From Strongylocentrotus droebachiensis (Eukaryota > Echinodermata > Echinoidea > Camarodonta > Strongylocentrotidae), in assembly GCA_035222895.1 (NCBI GenBank), contig JAVYIG010000090.1, positions 186,001 through 250,000 on the forward strand: a DNA stretch of 64,000 nucleotides. Reading direction: 5' to 3'. Below, piece after piece: positions 20,979 to 31,741 of the stretch (position 1 is its first letter; each line of letters begins with the position of its first letter). Both the position numbers and the translations under genes were made by a program. The notes under the pieces were generated by a model that ran no database searches, was not told the DNA's origin, and was given only the letters and a program-made list of their open reading frames with translations.

Positions 20979-22040
20979 ATTGAGTCTGATTGGAAACTCG
21001 ATTTAACCATGGCGAACTCGGTATAGTTGATGAGAAAGGAGTGAAAAATTACACAGCACACCGACGCTAAGGATTCATGAGGCTACATGTTTCCCAGAAA
21101 TGTTAAATATGAAATATTTAAGCCACATCCAGACAATCTGAAATTCAGTTATTGCGAATGAAACACACACACACCCTCACACACACAAACACGCACGCCT
21201 ACATACACACGCTCATTTGGTACTGTTGACGAGGATACACGCTCATATACACACAAACACAAACACAAACACACACACGCACACGCACTCGCACGCACAC
21301 TCTTAATCTTACTGATTTGATTCATGGATCTACATGGGATGGGGCGTGTTCCGATCTCTACCCTTCGATGTATGCGCCACTGATTTAATTGTAACCGGGG
21401 ATACCAGTATGAGCGGATCAATATCCATTATCTACGATATCTCCTGCCATATTGACTCACGGACATTCATAATTATCATTGATATAGCTTTCACCCAACG
21501 ACTTCACTCATCCACTCACATATGGAGGAAAGCGATATGAAGGGATTAGGTGGTCAGCACAATCGCCTGAAATTGTTTTCCCTACACCATCAAACGAAAA
21601 TCTGTCAATTAGAGCAGCTTGAAAATATTAACAATTGAATATAGGGACCTATTCTTCACATAAATAATATGACGCATAGTTTAACTCAGCTGTTAGGGGC
21701 AAGGGAATATTAACAGTTATTCAAGGAAATCAAGCTGATGTTCCCGAAAAGAATAGTCCCATTTTTATTTGTTGCACTTCTGTGCAGACTTAGTGATTTC
21801 CTTCAGCTTGCTCATAATAATTGCTTGAAGAAGAAAACAGAAAAAGGAGGAGGAAGGGATAAAACAAAAATGAATGATGTAAATAATATGTCCATTAAAC
21901 CAGTCTCCATTGTGCTGTTACTATGACAATAACTTTATCATGTAATACCGTCCGTGGTTCTTCGTATTGGATTATGAATGATTCGCTCCCCACAAAATTA
22001 TGATTATATAAAGATGGCATTAAAGACGTCATTCGTCGTA
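20979..22040. other. Interval without a supported gene
   Basis: Contains a (CA)n microsatellite (about 21164-21300); otherwise AT-rich with only short random frames. Confidence 0.4.
21164..21300. repeat. (CA)n microsatellite, interrupted
   Basis: Runs of ACACAC with CACGCA and AAACAC interruptions. Confidence 0.85.
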
Positions 22041-24925
22041 CTAAAAATTAATTTAGATCAAAACTTGATCCTCATATACAGTATGCATGGGACCTATGTA
22101 AGTTGAGGATTAAAAATTATGCTCTTTTGCTAAGAAGCTCAGAAAATCAGACAAGGTAGAGTTTAATTCCTTAGAAAAAGGACTGAAATAATTACATGAA
22201 CGACTATGTGCAGGCAATGAGCTAGAAGAGCAATTGACAAATGTTCAGAGAAAGATTAATATGCATGTAGTACAAAAAGGAACGTGATGGTGCAAAGGTT
22301 AGGTCCTGACTAATTCATTTTGAAGAAAGTGAAAACAATTCTTCATATTTTTTTAATTTATAACATAGAAATGGTGCGAGAAAGTATATATTTTATTTAT
22401 CCTTATACACAACGAAAAACCCGGATCCGACTGTAATCGAAAGATGTAAATACTATTCATTTAGCTGGTAGTAAAGCTGACGTATGTGAGTGATGGATTT
22501 CAATTAAAGATGCAACAGAGGCAGTATATAATGGGGATGAGTTTCAAAAGCTCCTGGTATAAATAGCCTATAACTGTGGATTTGTTGAGGGAATTATGAG
22601 TGGAAATACAAGACCTTGCTTTAGACAGTTTAAATGAAAGCTATACAAAGGGTAAGCTTAGCTACTTGCAAAGGAAAGGAGTCATTACTTGCTATTCAAT
22701 AGTGGTGATGCGATGTAATTAGGAAATTGAAGGCTCATTACATTACTTATAAAATACTTGCAACGGTATTGGCAAACAGGCTCCAAAAGGTTTTAACCCA
22801 CTTAATTAGTGAAGACCAAGTATGGTCTTTTAAAGGCAGGAGTGGTATTCATAAAGCCAGATTAGTTCAAGATATGGCTGCATTTAATGAGAATGCTGGT
22901 GAATCATATTTGCTGATTTTAAAAAGGTTTTGATACTCTAGAATGGACATTTGTTGAAGAGCTATGGTTATAAAGATAACTTAAGGAAATGGGTTTCAGT
23001 GATGTTTTGTTCTCCTCATCTTAATATCTTAATGAACGGATGGTTAAAAAATGATGTAAAAGCATTTAGAGTTATAAGACAGGGCTTTCCCCTATCTGCA
23101 TTATTATTTATCCTTAGCATTGAAGCTGTTGCAAATGAGATTAGGCAAAACAAAAATTGTATATACTGCAGTTAGCATATGACATGACATTATTTGTTCG
23201 TTCAGTTACGCCAGGTAACACAGCTATAAAGATTATTAACAATTTTGAAAAGTTTTCTGGAATTCAATCAAATGCTCACAAGACAAAAGCCCTCCGGCTG
23301 GGGACCAACAATCCAACAAATACTACTGTAAATGTGTTATGGGTAGATGTTTATATTAAGTCGCTTGGTATCTTTTTTGTGAAAATAAAGATATAAGCCT
23401 AGCAATGAATTGGTCTGAAGAGAGAATATTACAAATGAATCAGCTGTTAAATCTATGAAAATAGAGAAATCTCAAGCTTAAAGGGAAAATTACGATATTA
23501 AACTCATTGATGATGTCGAAATTCATTTATACATCACAAATTTTGTCTTGGTCTAACAAGATAGTTAGAGAGCTAGCTAAGGTGTTTTTTCTCTCCTATA
23601 GAAAGGGGGACCTGCAAATGTTAAAAGGTCAAATATATTAACCCTAAAAAGACTGGGGTTGATTTAGCCACCCCCCCCCCTCTATTTTCGCGATTACTTT
23701 GTAATGCTTAAATATTTTACGGTGCCACATTTTGACTTTTTTCCGTAGAGTCTTGCACATCTTTTGATACCACATTTGCTCACTAGGTCAATGATCGTGT
23801 GTCACTGATTTTTTTTCATAATTCTTCCCATATATAAAATACAGAGTTTTGAAACGCACCTTTTATGGTGCAGTTTTATACCCATCTTTTCACATGTACT
23901 GCTAGTATTTTTATATTTTTTAATATTTTTTACATGTACTGTTAGTATTCCCATTTGACATGGTGAATAAGACTTATTGAAAAATAAAAACAAAGAAAAA
24001 ACATAAAAAACATAAAAAACGGTAAAACTAAATCAATGCTCATGAGTCATGATTAAGACACATAAACCAGCACTCCAACATAAGGCAGTGAAAATGTCTT
24101 TCATGACTACACTTGAAATCATCACCAAAACTTGAACACTTGTTCATAATTATGACATCATGATTATTGAAAAGTTGGATATTAGATTGTGTAAATATAA
24201 TCTTAGCATGTATTTTGTACCATGAACACAGTTTTGTTTCATAAGAATCATAAAGTTTCATAAAGAAAAATACAAAATATACAATGTTTGCATAATTAAT
24301 TAGCTCTTATTAGCATTTCTAATTAAACAAAATATTTTACCCATGCAATATTGTAGATCTCCTGAACATCACCATGCTAAATTTGGAGTCGATCAGAGTT
24401 TCGGTTGCCGAATGCCGAAAATGTTAGGGTTAAATGGTATTCAAGAAGGTGGTTTAGATATGTTAGATGTTCAAACAAAGGTTGCATCATTCCATATAAA
24501 TTGGTTTTGTAAATATTAAGCGATGAGTTAAATGCAGGTTGCAAATGTATGTTTGAATATTGGTTTTTAAAACTTGGTGGTATAAAGGTTCTAATTATTG
24601 TAAATATGATATTAAAACACGTAAGTTTTTTGAAATATAAGATGCCCCATTTCAACTATAATTTAATTATTACCTTTTTTCTCTGCTGCTACTCAAAAAG
24701 GTTCGATCAGGTATTTTTGATAGCTATATAGTAGAGAAATGATTTGGCTGCATAAAAATGAAACGAATAAAGGAAAAACGCTTTTTTATAGGAATTTGAT
24801 GAATTCGAAAATTTTGTTTGTGGGAGATTTAATTTATGGTAAACTTTTTCTACCAGTTGATGAGTTAGGGGCGAAAATATTTGTTAAGGGTGGAAGGTGG
24901 TATAGTCAATATGCACGTATTCGGA
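22040..24925 (+). pseudogene. Tx1/L1-like LINE reverse transcriptase relic, split by a TTAA element
   Basis: Peptide pieces follow the order of an L1/Tx1 ORF2. DPHIQYAWDLCKLRI lies near 22070. YKILATVLANRLQKVL then LISEDQ and FKGRSGIHKARLVQDM lie at 22745-22880. VIRQGFPLSALLFILSIEAVA, the GxPLSPLLF region, is at about 23065-23135. LQLAYDMTLFV, where the usual ADD reads YDM, is near 23162. SGIQSNAHKTKAL lies after that. Beyond a foreign insert come GGLDMLDVQTKVASFHINW (24448) and FVGDLIYGKL (24817). Many stops and frame changes and the changed active site show it is dead. Confidence 0.82.
23642..24429. mobile_element. piggyBac-type non-autonomous element, 788 bp, inserted in the LINE relic
   Basis: TTAA flanks both sides (23638-23641 and 24430-24433). 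The ends read CCCTAAAAAGACTGGGG and ...TTAGGG, so at least 6 bp are inverted repeats; CCCT after TTAA is usual for piggyBac. Interior words (GACTTTTTTCC, AGTCTTGCACAT, TTTTGATACCA) are shared in order with the TTAA element at 57024-57595. Removing it rejoins the LINE reading frame between QIYL and NGIQEGGLDM. No transposase. Confidence 0.82.
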
Positions 24926-26090
24926 GAGCGATTTAATCACTTGGAAATATGTTAGTTTGATCAAGCGCATTTTGGGGCCCATTTTAACCGGCCCCAGGGG
25001 CCACATGCAGCAGAAGCAGAAGGGCCCTGACAGACGTCCATATTGTGATAAACTAGTTTCTTTTCCGAAAGTTCTGATACTCAGATATTGGTACCTCGTA
25101 CGTTTGATCAAAGTGCACTGGGCTGCCGGGCTGGAGTTCAATTTCTATTTTTCTGCAGCGTGTCAAGATTAATACGTCAAATCGTTAGCCTATGACATTT
25201 CATTCATCATGTTCATCATATTTGTTGTTGCAACAACTATGACATCGAAAATATCTTTGCTTTGCGTTGCAGTGGCGTACATACCTTACATACCGTATAC
25301 GCCCCTGTGTGAAGGCCTACACTTCAAAAATGATAATACTTGCAACGCATGTCAACGCCATACTGGACTGTCCAAATATAGTCTGACTACCCCTATATAT
25401 CCTTGTTTTCTATTCATTTCGAAATAAACTACTTTGAAACACACATTTGCTCAAGTGTTATGATGTTAGGGGGAAATGCATGGGATTTGTGAAACCAAAA
25501 CTATGATCATATATTTTGTAAGACAATACGATCAAATTGAATCTAACATAATGTATCATTTACTGACGACTTCCTTCATACATGATTCGTATACTGACTG
25601 CCTACATGTTAAGTATATGTTACTCAACATCGTAAACGGATGTCTTCTGCTATATAAATCGTTGTGCGGTCATTTTTTTTTTCTTTTCATCAATACATTT
25701 ATTTACGAAGTATTGTGTAATATTGAACATATAACATCCAAAGGCTTGGAGAATAGCAGTGAATAGAAAAGCATGAAGCTTTCCATTTATTTGATATCAG
25801 AGTTGAGCTGTATATCTTTATTCACGCTTTTTCTTCGATTTTGCAATATCAATCATGAAAAAGAGCAATGAAACGTTTGACAAAAATAATCATTGCAAAA
25901 AGCTGTCTTTTGGGTCATTTTTATACTGCTGGAGAAAATAACGTTTAAATTGTATTCCTATATACAACATAAATTAACGTGATATTTGTTCTCATTAAGT
26001 TACAGGAGTGATATCAAATAAATACAATCCTCATATATATCTAATGTTTTGATGTAATCGGTAACCATGGAAAATGACTAGAGATACAGT
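24926..26090. other. Interval without a supported gene
   Basis: Mixed AT-rich sequence. A GC-rich patch (GGCCCATTTTAACCGG, CCCCAGGGGCC) near 24973-25010 is unexplained. Open frames here are short and look random. Confidence 0.35.
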
Positions 26091-26224
26091 GGCCCGTATT
26101 CTGAAGTCGTGTCTAACTTAGCCACGTCTAAAGTTAAACAACTGTTTAGTTAGACACGACTTAGACAGGACTTAGACAACTGTTTAGTTAAACAGGAGTT
26201 AGACACGACTTCAGAATACGGGCC
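26091..26224. mobile_element. Fold-back MITE with GGCCCGTATTCTGAAG ends
   Basis: GGCCCGTATTCTGAAGTCGT at the left is exactly complementary to ACGACTTCAGAATACGGGCC at the right, and pairing continues through GTCTAACT. The core has repeated GTTAGACACGACTTAGACA words. 134 bp, no coding. Its ends resemble those of the element at 20797. Confidence 0.87.
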
Positions 26225-28194
26225 ATTATATTTATCTTATAAGCCACTTTTCAGAAAAACACACACAAGCACCCACACGCACACATGGCTGCCTTATTAC
26301 AGCAGTAATACAATTATTTGACACACAATGTGTACCCAAAATAAATGTTTTAAAGCTGAAATGTAAAATAGCTTCGGGTTAAACGAGGTTTATATTTCAT
26401 CATTCATCTTATAATGCTTATATTCATGTTCAAGATTCGGCATGAAATTTAATCAACTAGGGATTTTCTAAAGATGGGGTTAAACGAAGTAGAAATAATT
26501 AAATTTCACCAGCTATTCAAAAATATTCCATTGACATGGAAAGGTCTTTTGAAGGAAAATGATTCGTGTAGGAATGTTTTCTAAATTTAGAATTAGCAGA
26601 ACTAAAAATAAACCCCCACTCCTCAAGAAATTAAACAAAGAATGCTGGAAAATGAGCGAGAGGAAAGAAAATTAGCTGAATAGCGAGGTACATTAATTTA
26701 CTTACCTTACCACCTTCCGAAATGAGGAAACTTTCAGACGGCGAGGCGAATACATTTATTTTCGGTTGGAACAAAATAAAAGAATGCGGGAACGGCTGCA
26801 ATGCTCTTTGCATACATCATTCGGTACATGTGACTCTGTTGTCAGTAGTTCAGTGTGGATGTATTTGTGTGTGTGTTTGTATGTATATGTGTGAGCTCGG
26901 GTGTGTGGATGAGGATGTTGGGAGTATGTTTAATGGGGGGGGGGGCAGACACAAACATTCTCTCAAGTATACTGTTCTTTGATCATATATATGAACATTT
27001 ATTTTAACAGTTTATGAAAATGTACTTTTGTTTCCTTTTATTATTGCAATTTATTTTAAAATCAAATTATCAATGTACAGTGCATCCAGTTTTGTTTTGA
27101 ATAATATGTACTATTTAATTCGAATATGAATGATTTGTAAAATATGTATTTGATATGATAACAAATCTAATAAAAAATATCTTTAAAAAAAATAAAGCTT
27201 TTCTTTGGCACCCAGCAGAATAAAGCAAAAAATTAATCGAAAAATACACTGGCATAACTGGAATACCTTCACAAGCAAAATAAAGGTTCATCTTTTAAAT
27301 GTTTAAATCGAACAGGTATACATGTGAGAAGTGAAATTTCATTTTCCCCACCCCATTTCTGTTCACGTTTATTTATTTCCACATAATAAAACATAATCAA
27401 ATGAATATGCACTATATACAAATTCAATAACATAATATCAAACGAAAGATACGACAAATAATTATACAATTATACAAATAAATCATTGAAGATCGGCACA
27501 GTGGTAAATACATAGTGGAAGAGTCTATTCAAAAAGCATGGCTCGTATTTTATAGACCCATTGAGAATAAAAAAAAAGTTACAAGTGCTCTGTAACATAA
27601 ATAATATAGATATTATAAAGTAATAGAAAACATACAAACATGCTTAGGTAATCCTACACCCACCCCCCCCCCCCCCACGCTACAAAACAAAAAAGGTTGT
27701 CTTTAACATTGGTGTCTACACAGATTCTTTTTACAGATATCGGAAATAATAACAAATGATGACCTTTCTAGCAGAGAAGAGAGAGAGACAGAGAGAAAGG
27801 TAATACGGTCACGTGGCTTGATGACACACTTGACGTCATTGCGGGCATTTCCGATTTGTCCTACAACAGTACTATTGGATCTCATTGTAATTCATAAATG
27901 AAACGTACTCGGATTATCAAGTGCATATTATTTTTCGGATAAATGTCTTTTTTTCCCTCCTTTTCACCGGAGAGGCTCCTGTAGTGACGTCATAAACAGT
28001 TGCGCAATACAGCTCCGAAACTGGGCTTTTTCTGAGCGTTCTGAGTCGTCATTTTTAAAGCTAGATTCCAAAGTTATTGATGATTTCGAAGAAAAATCAT
28101 TGTCATGTTCGGAATCTCGGTCAAAAATTATTCTACATGTCTTTTTTTCATTTTTTTTAGCCCGTTTTGGTTAGAGTGGCCCTTTAATAGAGTA
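26225..28194. other. Interval without a supported gene
   Basis: AT-rich. A GT-rich stretch lies at 26860-26905, a G-run at 26936-26945, a LINE-like A-rich 3' end at about 27150-27195 (AATAAAAAATATC then AAAAAATAAAG) and a C-run at 27661-27675. The last part (27950-28190), ending GTGGCCCTTTAA, looks like a dispersed repeat end. Confidence 0.35.
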
Positions 28195-28510
28195 GGATTT
28201 CCATTTCTTTAAAAAAAATGATAAATCGAGGCTTAGGTAATTAAAATTATCGGTATCTTGTATGTCATGTATTTCAGCAATATAATTATGTGCAATATTA
28301 ACTGTCATGATGATTGGCATAGCGGGTTCTTCCATTCATTCGTATTTTTATATTGCATGTGCTTTTATCCTTCCTCTCACTCTCTCATCCCTTTTCTCTA
28401 TTCGAACTTGCTACTTTTCAAATTTCCTTTTCTCTTCTTCAGTAACTGTTCTGGTCTTTCCTCTCTATTTTTATTTCACTCCCATTCCCTCTCTTTCAGC
28501 TCTATGTCTG

Positions 28511-28548
<38 letters not shown>

Positions 28549-28998
28549 TGCTCTCTCTGCCTCTTCCTCTCTTCTTCCTCCTCTTTGTTTCTCTCTTTCT
28601 CACTTTCTGTCTCTCCACCTCTTTCTCTTCTGATGATGTTTTACAGTACAACATTCTATAATCATGTTACTCTTACTGTGACCAATAACACCTAAGGAAT
28701 TCGATTTCTTTTAAATAATGATTAATTGAGGCTTAGGTAATTATAATTATCTGTATCTTGTATGTCATGTATTTCAGCAATATAATTATGTGCAATATTA
28801 ACTGTCATGATGATTGGCATAGCGGGTTCTTCCATTCATTCGTATTTTGATATTGCATGTACTTTTATCCTTCCTCTCACTCTCTCATCCCTTTTCTCTA
28901 TTCGAACTTGCTACTTTTCAAATTTTCTTTTCTCTTCTTCAGTTCTGGTCTTTCCTCTCTATTTTTATTTCACTCCCATTCCCTCTCTCTCAGCTCTA

Positions 28999-29033
<35 letters not shown>

Positions 29034-29690
29034 TGCTCTCTCTGCCTCTTCATCTCTTCTTCCTCCTCTCTGTTTCTCTCTTTCTCACTTTCTGTCTCTC
29101 CCTCCTCCTCTCCACCTCTTTCTCTTCTGATGATGTTTTACAGTACAACATTCTATAATCATGTTACTCTTACTGTGACCAATAACACCTAGGGAATTCC
29201 ATTTCTTTTAAATAATGATAAATTGAGGCTTAGGTAATTATAATTATCAGTATCTTGTATGTCATGTATTTCAGCAATATAATTATGTGCAATATTAACT
29301 GTCATGATGATTAGCATAGCGGGTTCTTCCATTCATTCGTATTTTGATATTGCATGTACTTTTATCCTTCCTCTCACTCTCTCATCCCTTTTCTCTATTC
29401 GAACTTGCTACTTTTCAAATTTTCTTTTCTCTTCTTCAGTTCTGGTCTTTCCTCTCTATTTTTATTTCACTCCCGTTCCATCTCTCTCAGCTCTATGTCT
29501 GTCTCTCCCCCTCTCTTTGCTCTCCCTGCCTCTTCCTCTCTTCTCCCTCCTCTCTGTTTCTCTCTTTCTCACTTTCTGTCTCTCCCCCCTCCTCTCCACC
29601 TCTTTCTCCTCTGATGATGTTTTACAGTACAACATTCTTTAATTATCTGCTATTCTTACTGTGACAAATTATACCTAAGGAATTCCATTG
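28195..29690 (+). repeat. Three tandem copies of a ~500-bp unit
   Basis: Units begin near 28195, 28694 and 29191. Each starts ATTTCTTT, then GAGGCTTAGGTAATTA, ATGTCATGTATTTCAGC (28263, 28763, 29260) and GCATAGCGGGTTCTTCC, passes into a CT-rich stretch and ends GATGATGTTTTACAGTACAAC and ACCTAAGGAATTC. Copies are nearly identical outside the CT tract, so the triplication is recent. The serine/leucine-rich frames here are translations of the CT repeat, not genes. Confidence 0.92.
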
Positions 29691-30362
29691 TTTTCATGTG
29701 CAATATGTTTATACATTATACTGTACTCATATCACACTTAGCACACTGCCAAGACTCCAATTTTAATACTTTTTAATACTCACTATACCTTCTGAATGGA
29801 ATTTGTATTGCATTTTATCACAATTTTCCAATGTTACAGTTAATTGAACTCACGTATCTGTATACATTTTATTTGTTTTGATGTAAACATTTATTCATTT
29901 TTGCTAGCAATATTTCATATCTTGTATTTCTTTTTCTTTTTTTAATTTTTTTGGGGGGGTTTTGTTACTACTTTAATGTTTTGATTTAAACATTTATTCA
30001 TTGTTATATATTTGTTCTCATTTGCTATGTTATCTTTTTATATATGTACATATGTTTTTGAATGCTTTTTATATGATTTTATGTTTGATGTTAACTTGCA
30101 TTTTTAGTCTTTGGAATTTTTGACTAGTCATGAATAAAACCTTATTTGAATCTTGAAAAAAAGGCCATACGAGTATTCCAAATTTCAAAATGGATCAGAC
30201 AAGATTACAGTATAATATATGGAGGGTGGGATGTGGAAAGAAATGTTTAATTGTATTAATGGCACCAGTGTTACGTGATACATTCTTACATAATTGAGTA
30301 ACATAGGATCTCCATGTCATACGGTCACCAATTATGATACCAAAGCATTTGGTCTTAGTAAT
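29691..30362. other. AT-rich interval, possible LINE 3' end
   Basis: The stretch ends CATGAATAAAACCTTATTTGAATCTTG followed by A-run (about 30130-30163), which resembles the 3' UTR and tail of a LINE, with no coding part left. Otherwise nothing recognised. Confidence 0.3.
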
Positions 30363-30689
30363 GCTATGGTCACATTAGCCAAAAGTTGCCTGCTCGGCGG
30401 CCGAGCGGCGAGTTTTTAACCAATTCTGCCCGGCGGCTGCCCGGCCACCGAGCGGCGGCCGCCCAGGCACCGCTCGTTTTTAGGGCATCGCCCGGTCGCC
30501 GCTGAAGTTTTAGCGCGGAGTTGAAATTTGGGCGGCGCCTGCTCACTTTTCACTCGCCGCCCAAAATACGCCCGGTGCCTGGGCAGTCGCCGCCCGGGCA
30601 CCGACCTAATCGCTGGGCGATGCCTAATTCCAGCAGCGACCGAGCAGGCTACTGATCGGTCGGTCGCTGCTCTGATTTGTGACCATAGC
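30363..30689. mobile_element. MITE with GCTATGGTCACA ends and GC-rich core
   Basis: The left end GCTATGGTCACA is matched by TGTGACCATAGC at the right. The core is built from CGGCCGAGCGG and CGCCCGG words, far richer in GC than its surroundings. Minus- and plus-strand frames across it are arginine-rich by-products. No clear target duplication. Confidence 0.75.
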
Positions 30690-30949
30690 TTTACATGGGT
30701 GAGTGCATGTGTGTTGAGAATAGTACGTTCAGGAAGTGTATTAATACCATTGCTAAATATCATAAAATGGGTTTTACTAAGATTTAGCAAAAGTTTAGTG
30801 AATTTGGTGAATTGTCAAAGAGAAATGTCATTACTATTTCAGTCTGTATAAAAATCGGATATTATTCGGATGGATACCAATCCACTTAATTAATTTCCCT
30901 CCTTAATATCATCATAGTAAGACAATTATACTATCGAGGTGATTTACAG

Positions 30950-31741
30950 TAAGATGACTGAAATAAATTATGGATCAATACCGCACATTTGGCTGAGTGT
31001 TAGAGTTACAATAAGTCATAACTGCATTTCATTTTCTGGCCACACAATTCACTTGTCACAAACGTGTCGCAATCTCGGTGTTATGTTTGACTCACATATG
31101 ACAATGTCTGACCAAGTTTCTAATATTTGTAGATCAGTAAGGTACCAATTGCGTAATATCGGTTATATTCGTAAATATTTGTCCAAGTCTGCCACCGAAA
31201 AATTAGTTCATGCTCTGATTTCCTCCCGTCTTGATTTTGGCAATGCCCTCTAATCGATCTACCCCAGAATCTTCTGTCCAAACTCCAGAAGCTTCAAAAC
31301 GCTGCAGCTCGTATTGTTTCTCTGACCACCAAGCGTACCCACATTTCCCCAGTTTTGCAGTCGCTACACTGGCTCCCAGTAAAAGATCGCATTGTTTTCA
31401 AAATGTTGTTGCTTACCTTTCATTGCGTTCACGGCTCTGCTCCTCAATACCTTAATCCAAAACTACACTCCTGCAAGACCTCTACGCTCATCCACTTCCA
31501 ATTTTCTTGTGACCCCCAAAATTACCAAAACGTGGGGGGAAAGATCATTTCCAAACTCTAGTCCTAAATTATGGGATGGCCTTCCTGAAGACATCAACAA
31601 ATGTTTATCTTCTGATTCTTTCAAAACTCATCTCAAAACATTCCTTTTCAAGTCTTGATCGTTTTTCCTGTTTACACGCGCCTTGAGCACTCCACAGAGT
31701 GGATTTGGCGCGATATAAGTCACATTATTATTATTATTATT
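30950..31741 (+). pseudogene. 5'-truncated dead copy of a CR1/L2-group LINE, related to the 6-10 kb element
   Basis: Only the C-terminal third of the protein remains. CRNLGVMFDSHMTMSDQ, SVRYQLRNIGYIRKYL and ISSRLDFGNAL align with CRNLGVFLDSNMTMSTQ and following of the intact copy. A frameshift near 31250 moves to the frame of LQSLHWLPVKDRIVFKM and HGSAPQYLN. A second near 31455 moves to TKTWGERSF and LWDGLP. The 3' UTR carries GCGCCTTGAGCACTCCACAG, TGGATTTGGCGC and (ATT)n, close to 9923-9981 of the intact element. Upstream of 30950 no LINE sequence is recognised. Confidence 0.88.

Noticed and set aside
28258-29664. Overlapping 100-145 residue frames rich in Ser and Leu
   Set aside because: Translations of CT-rich tracts inside the triplicated 500-bp unit; no domains and different frames per copy.
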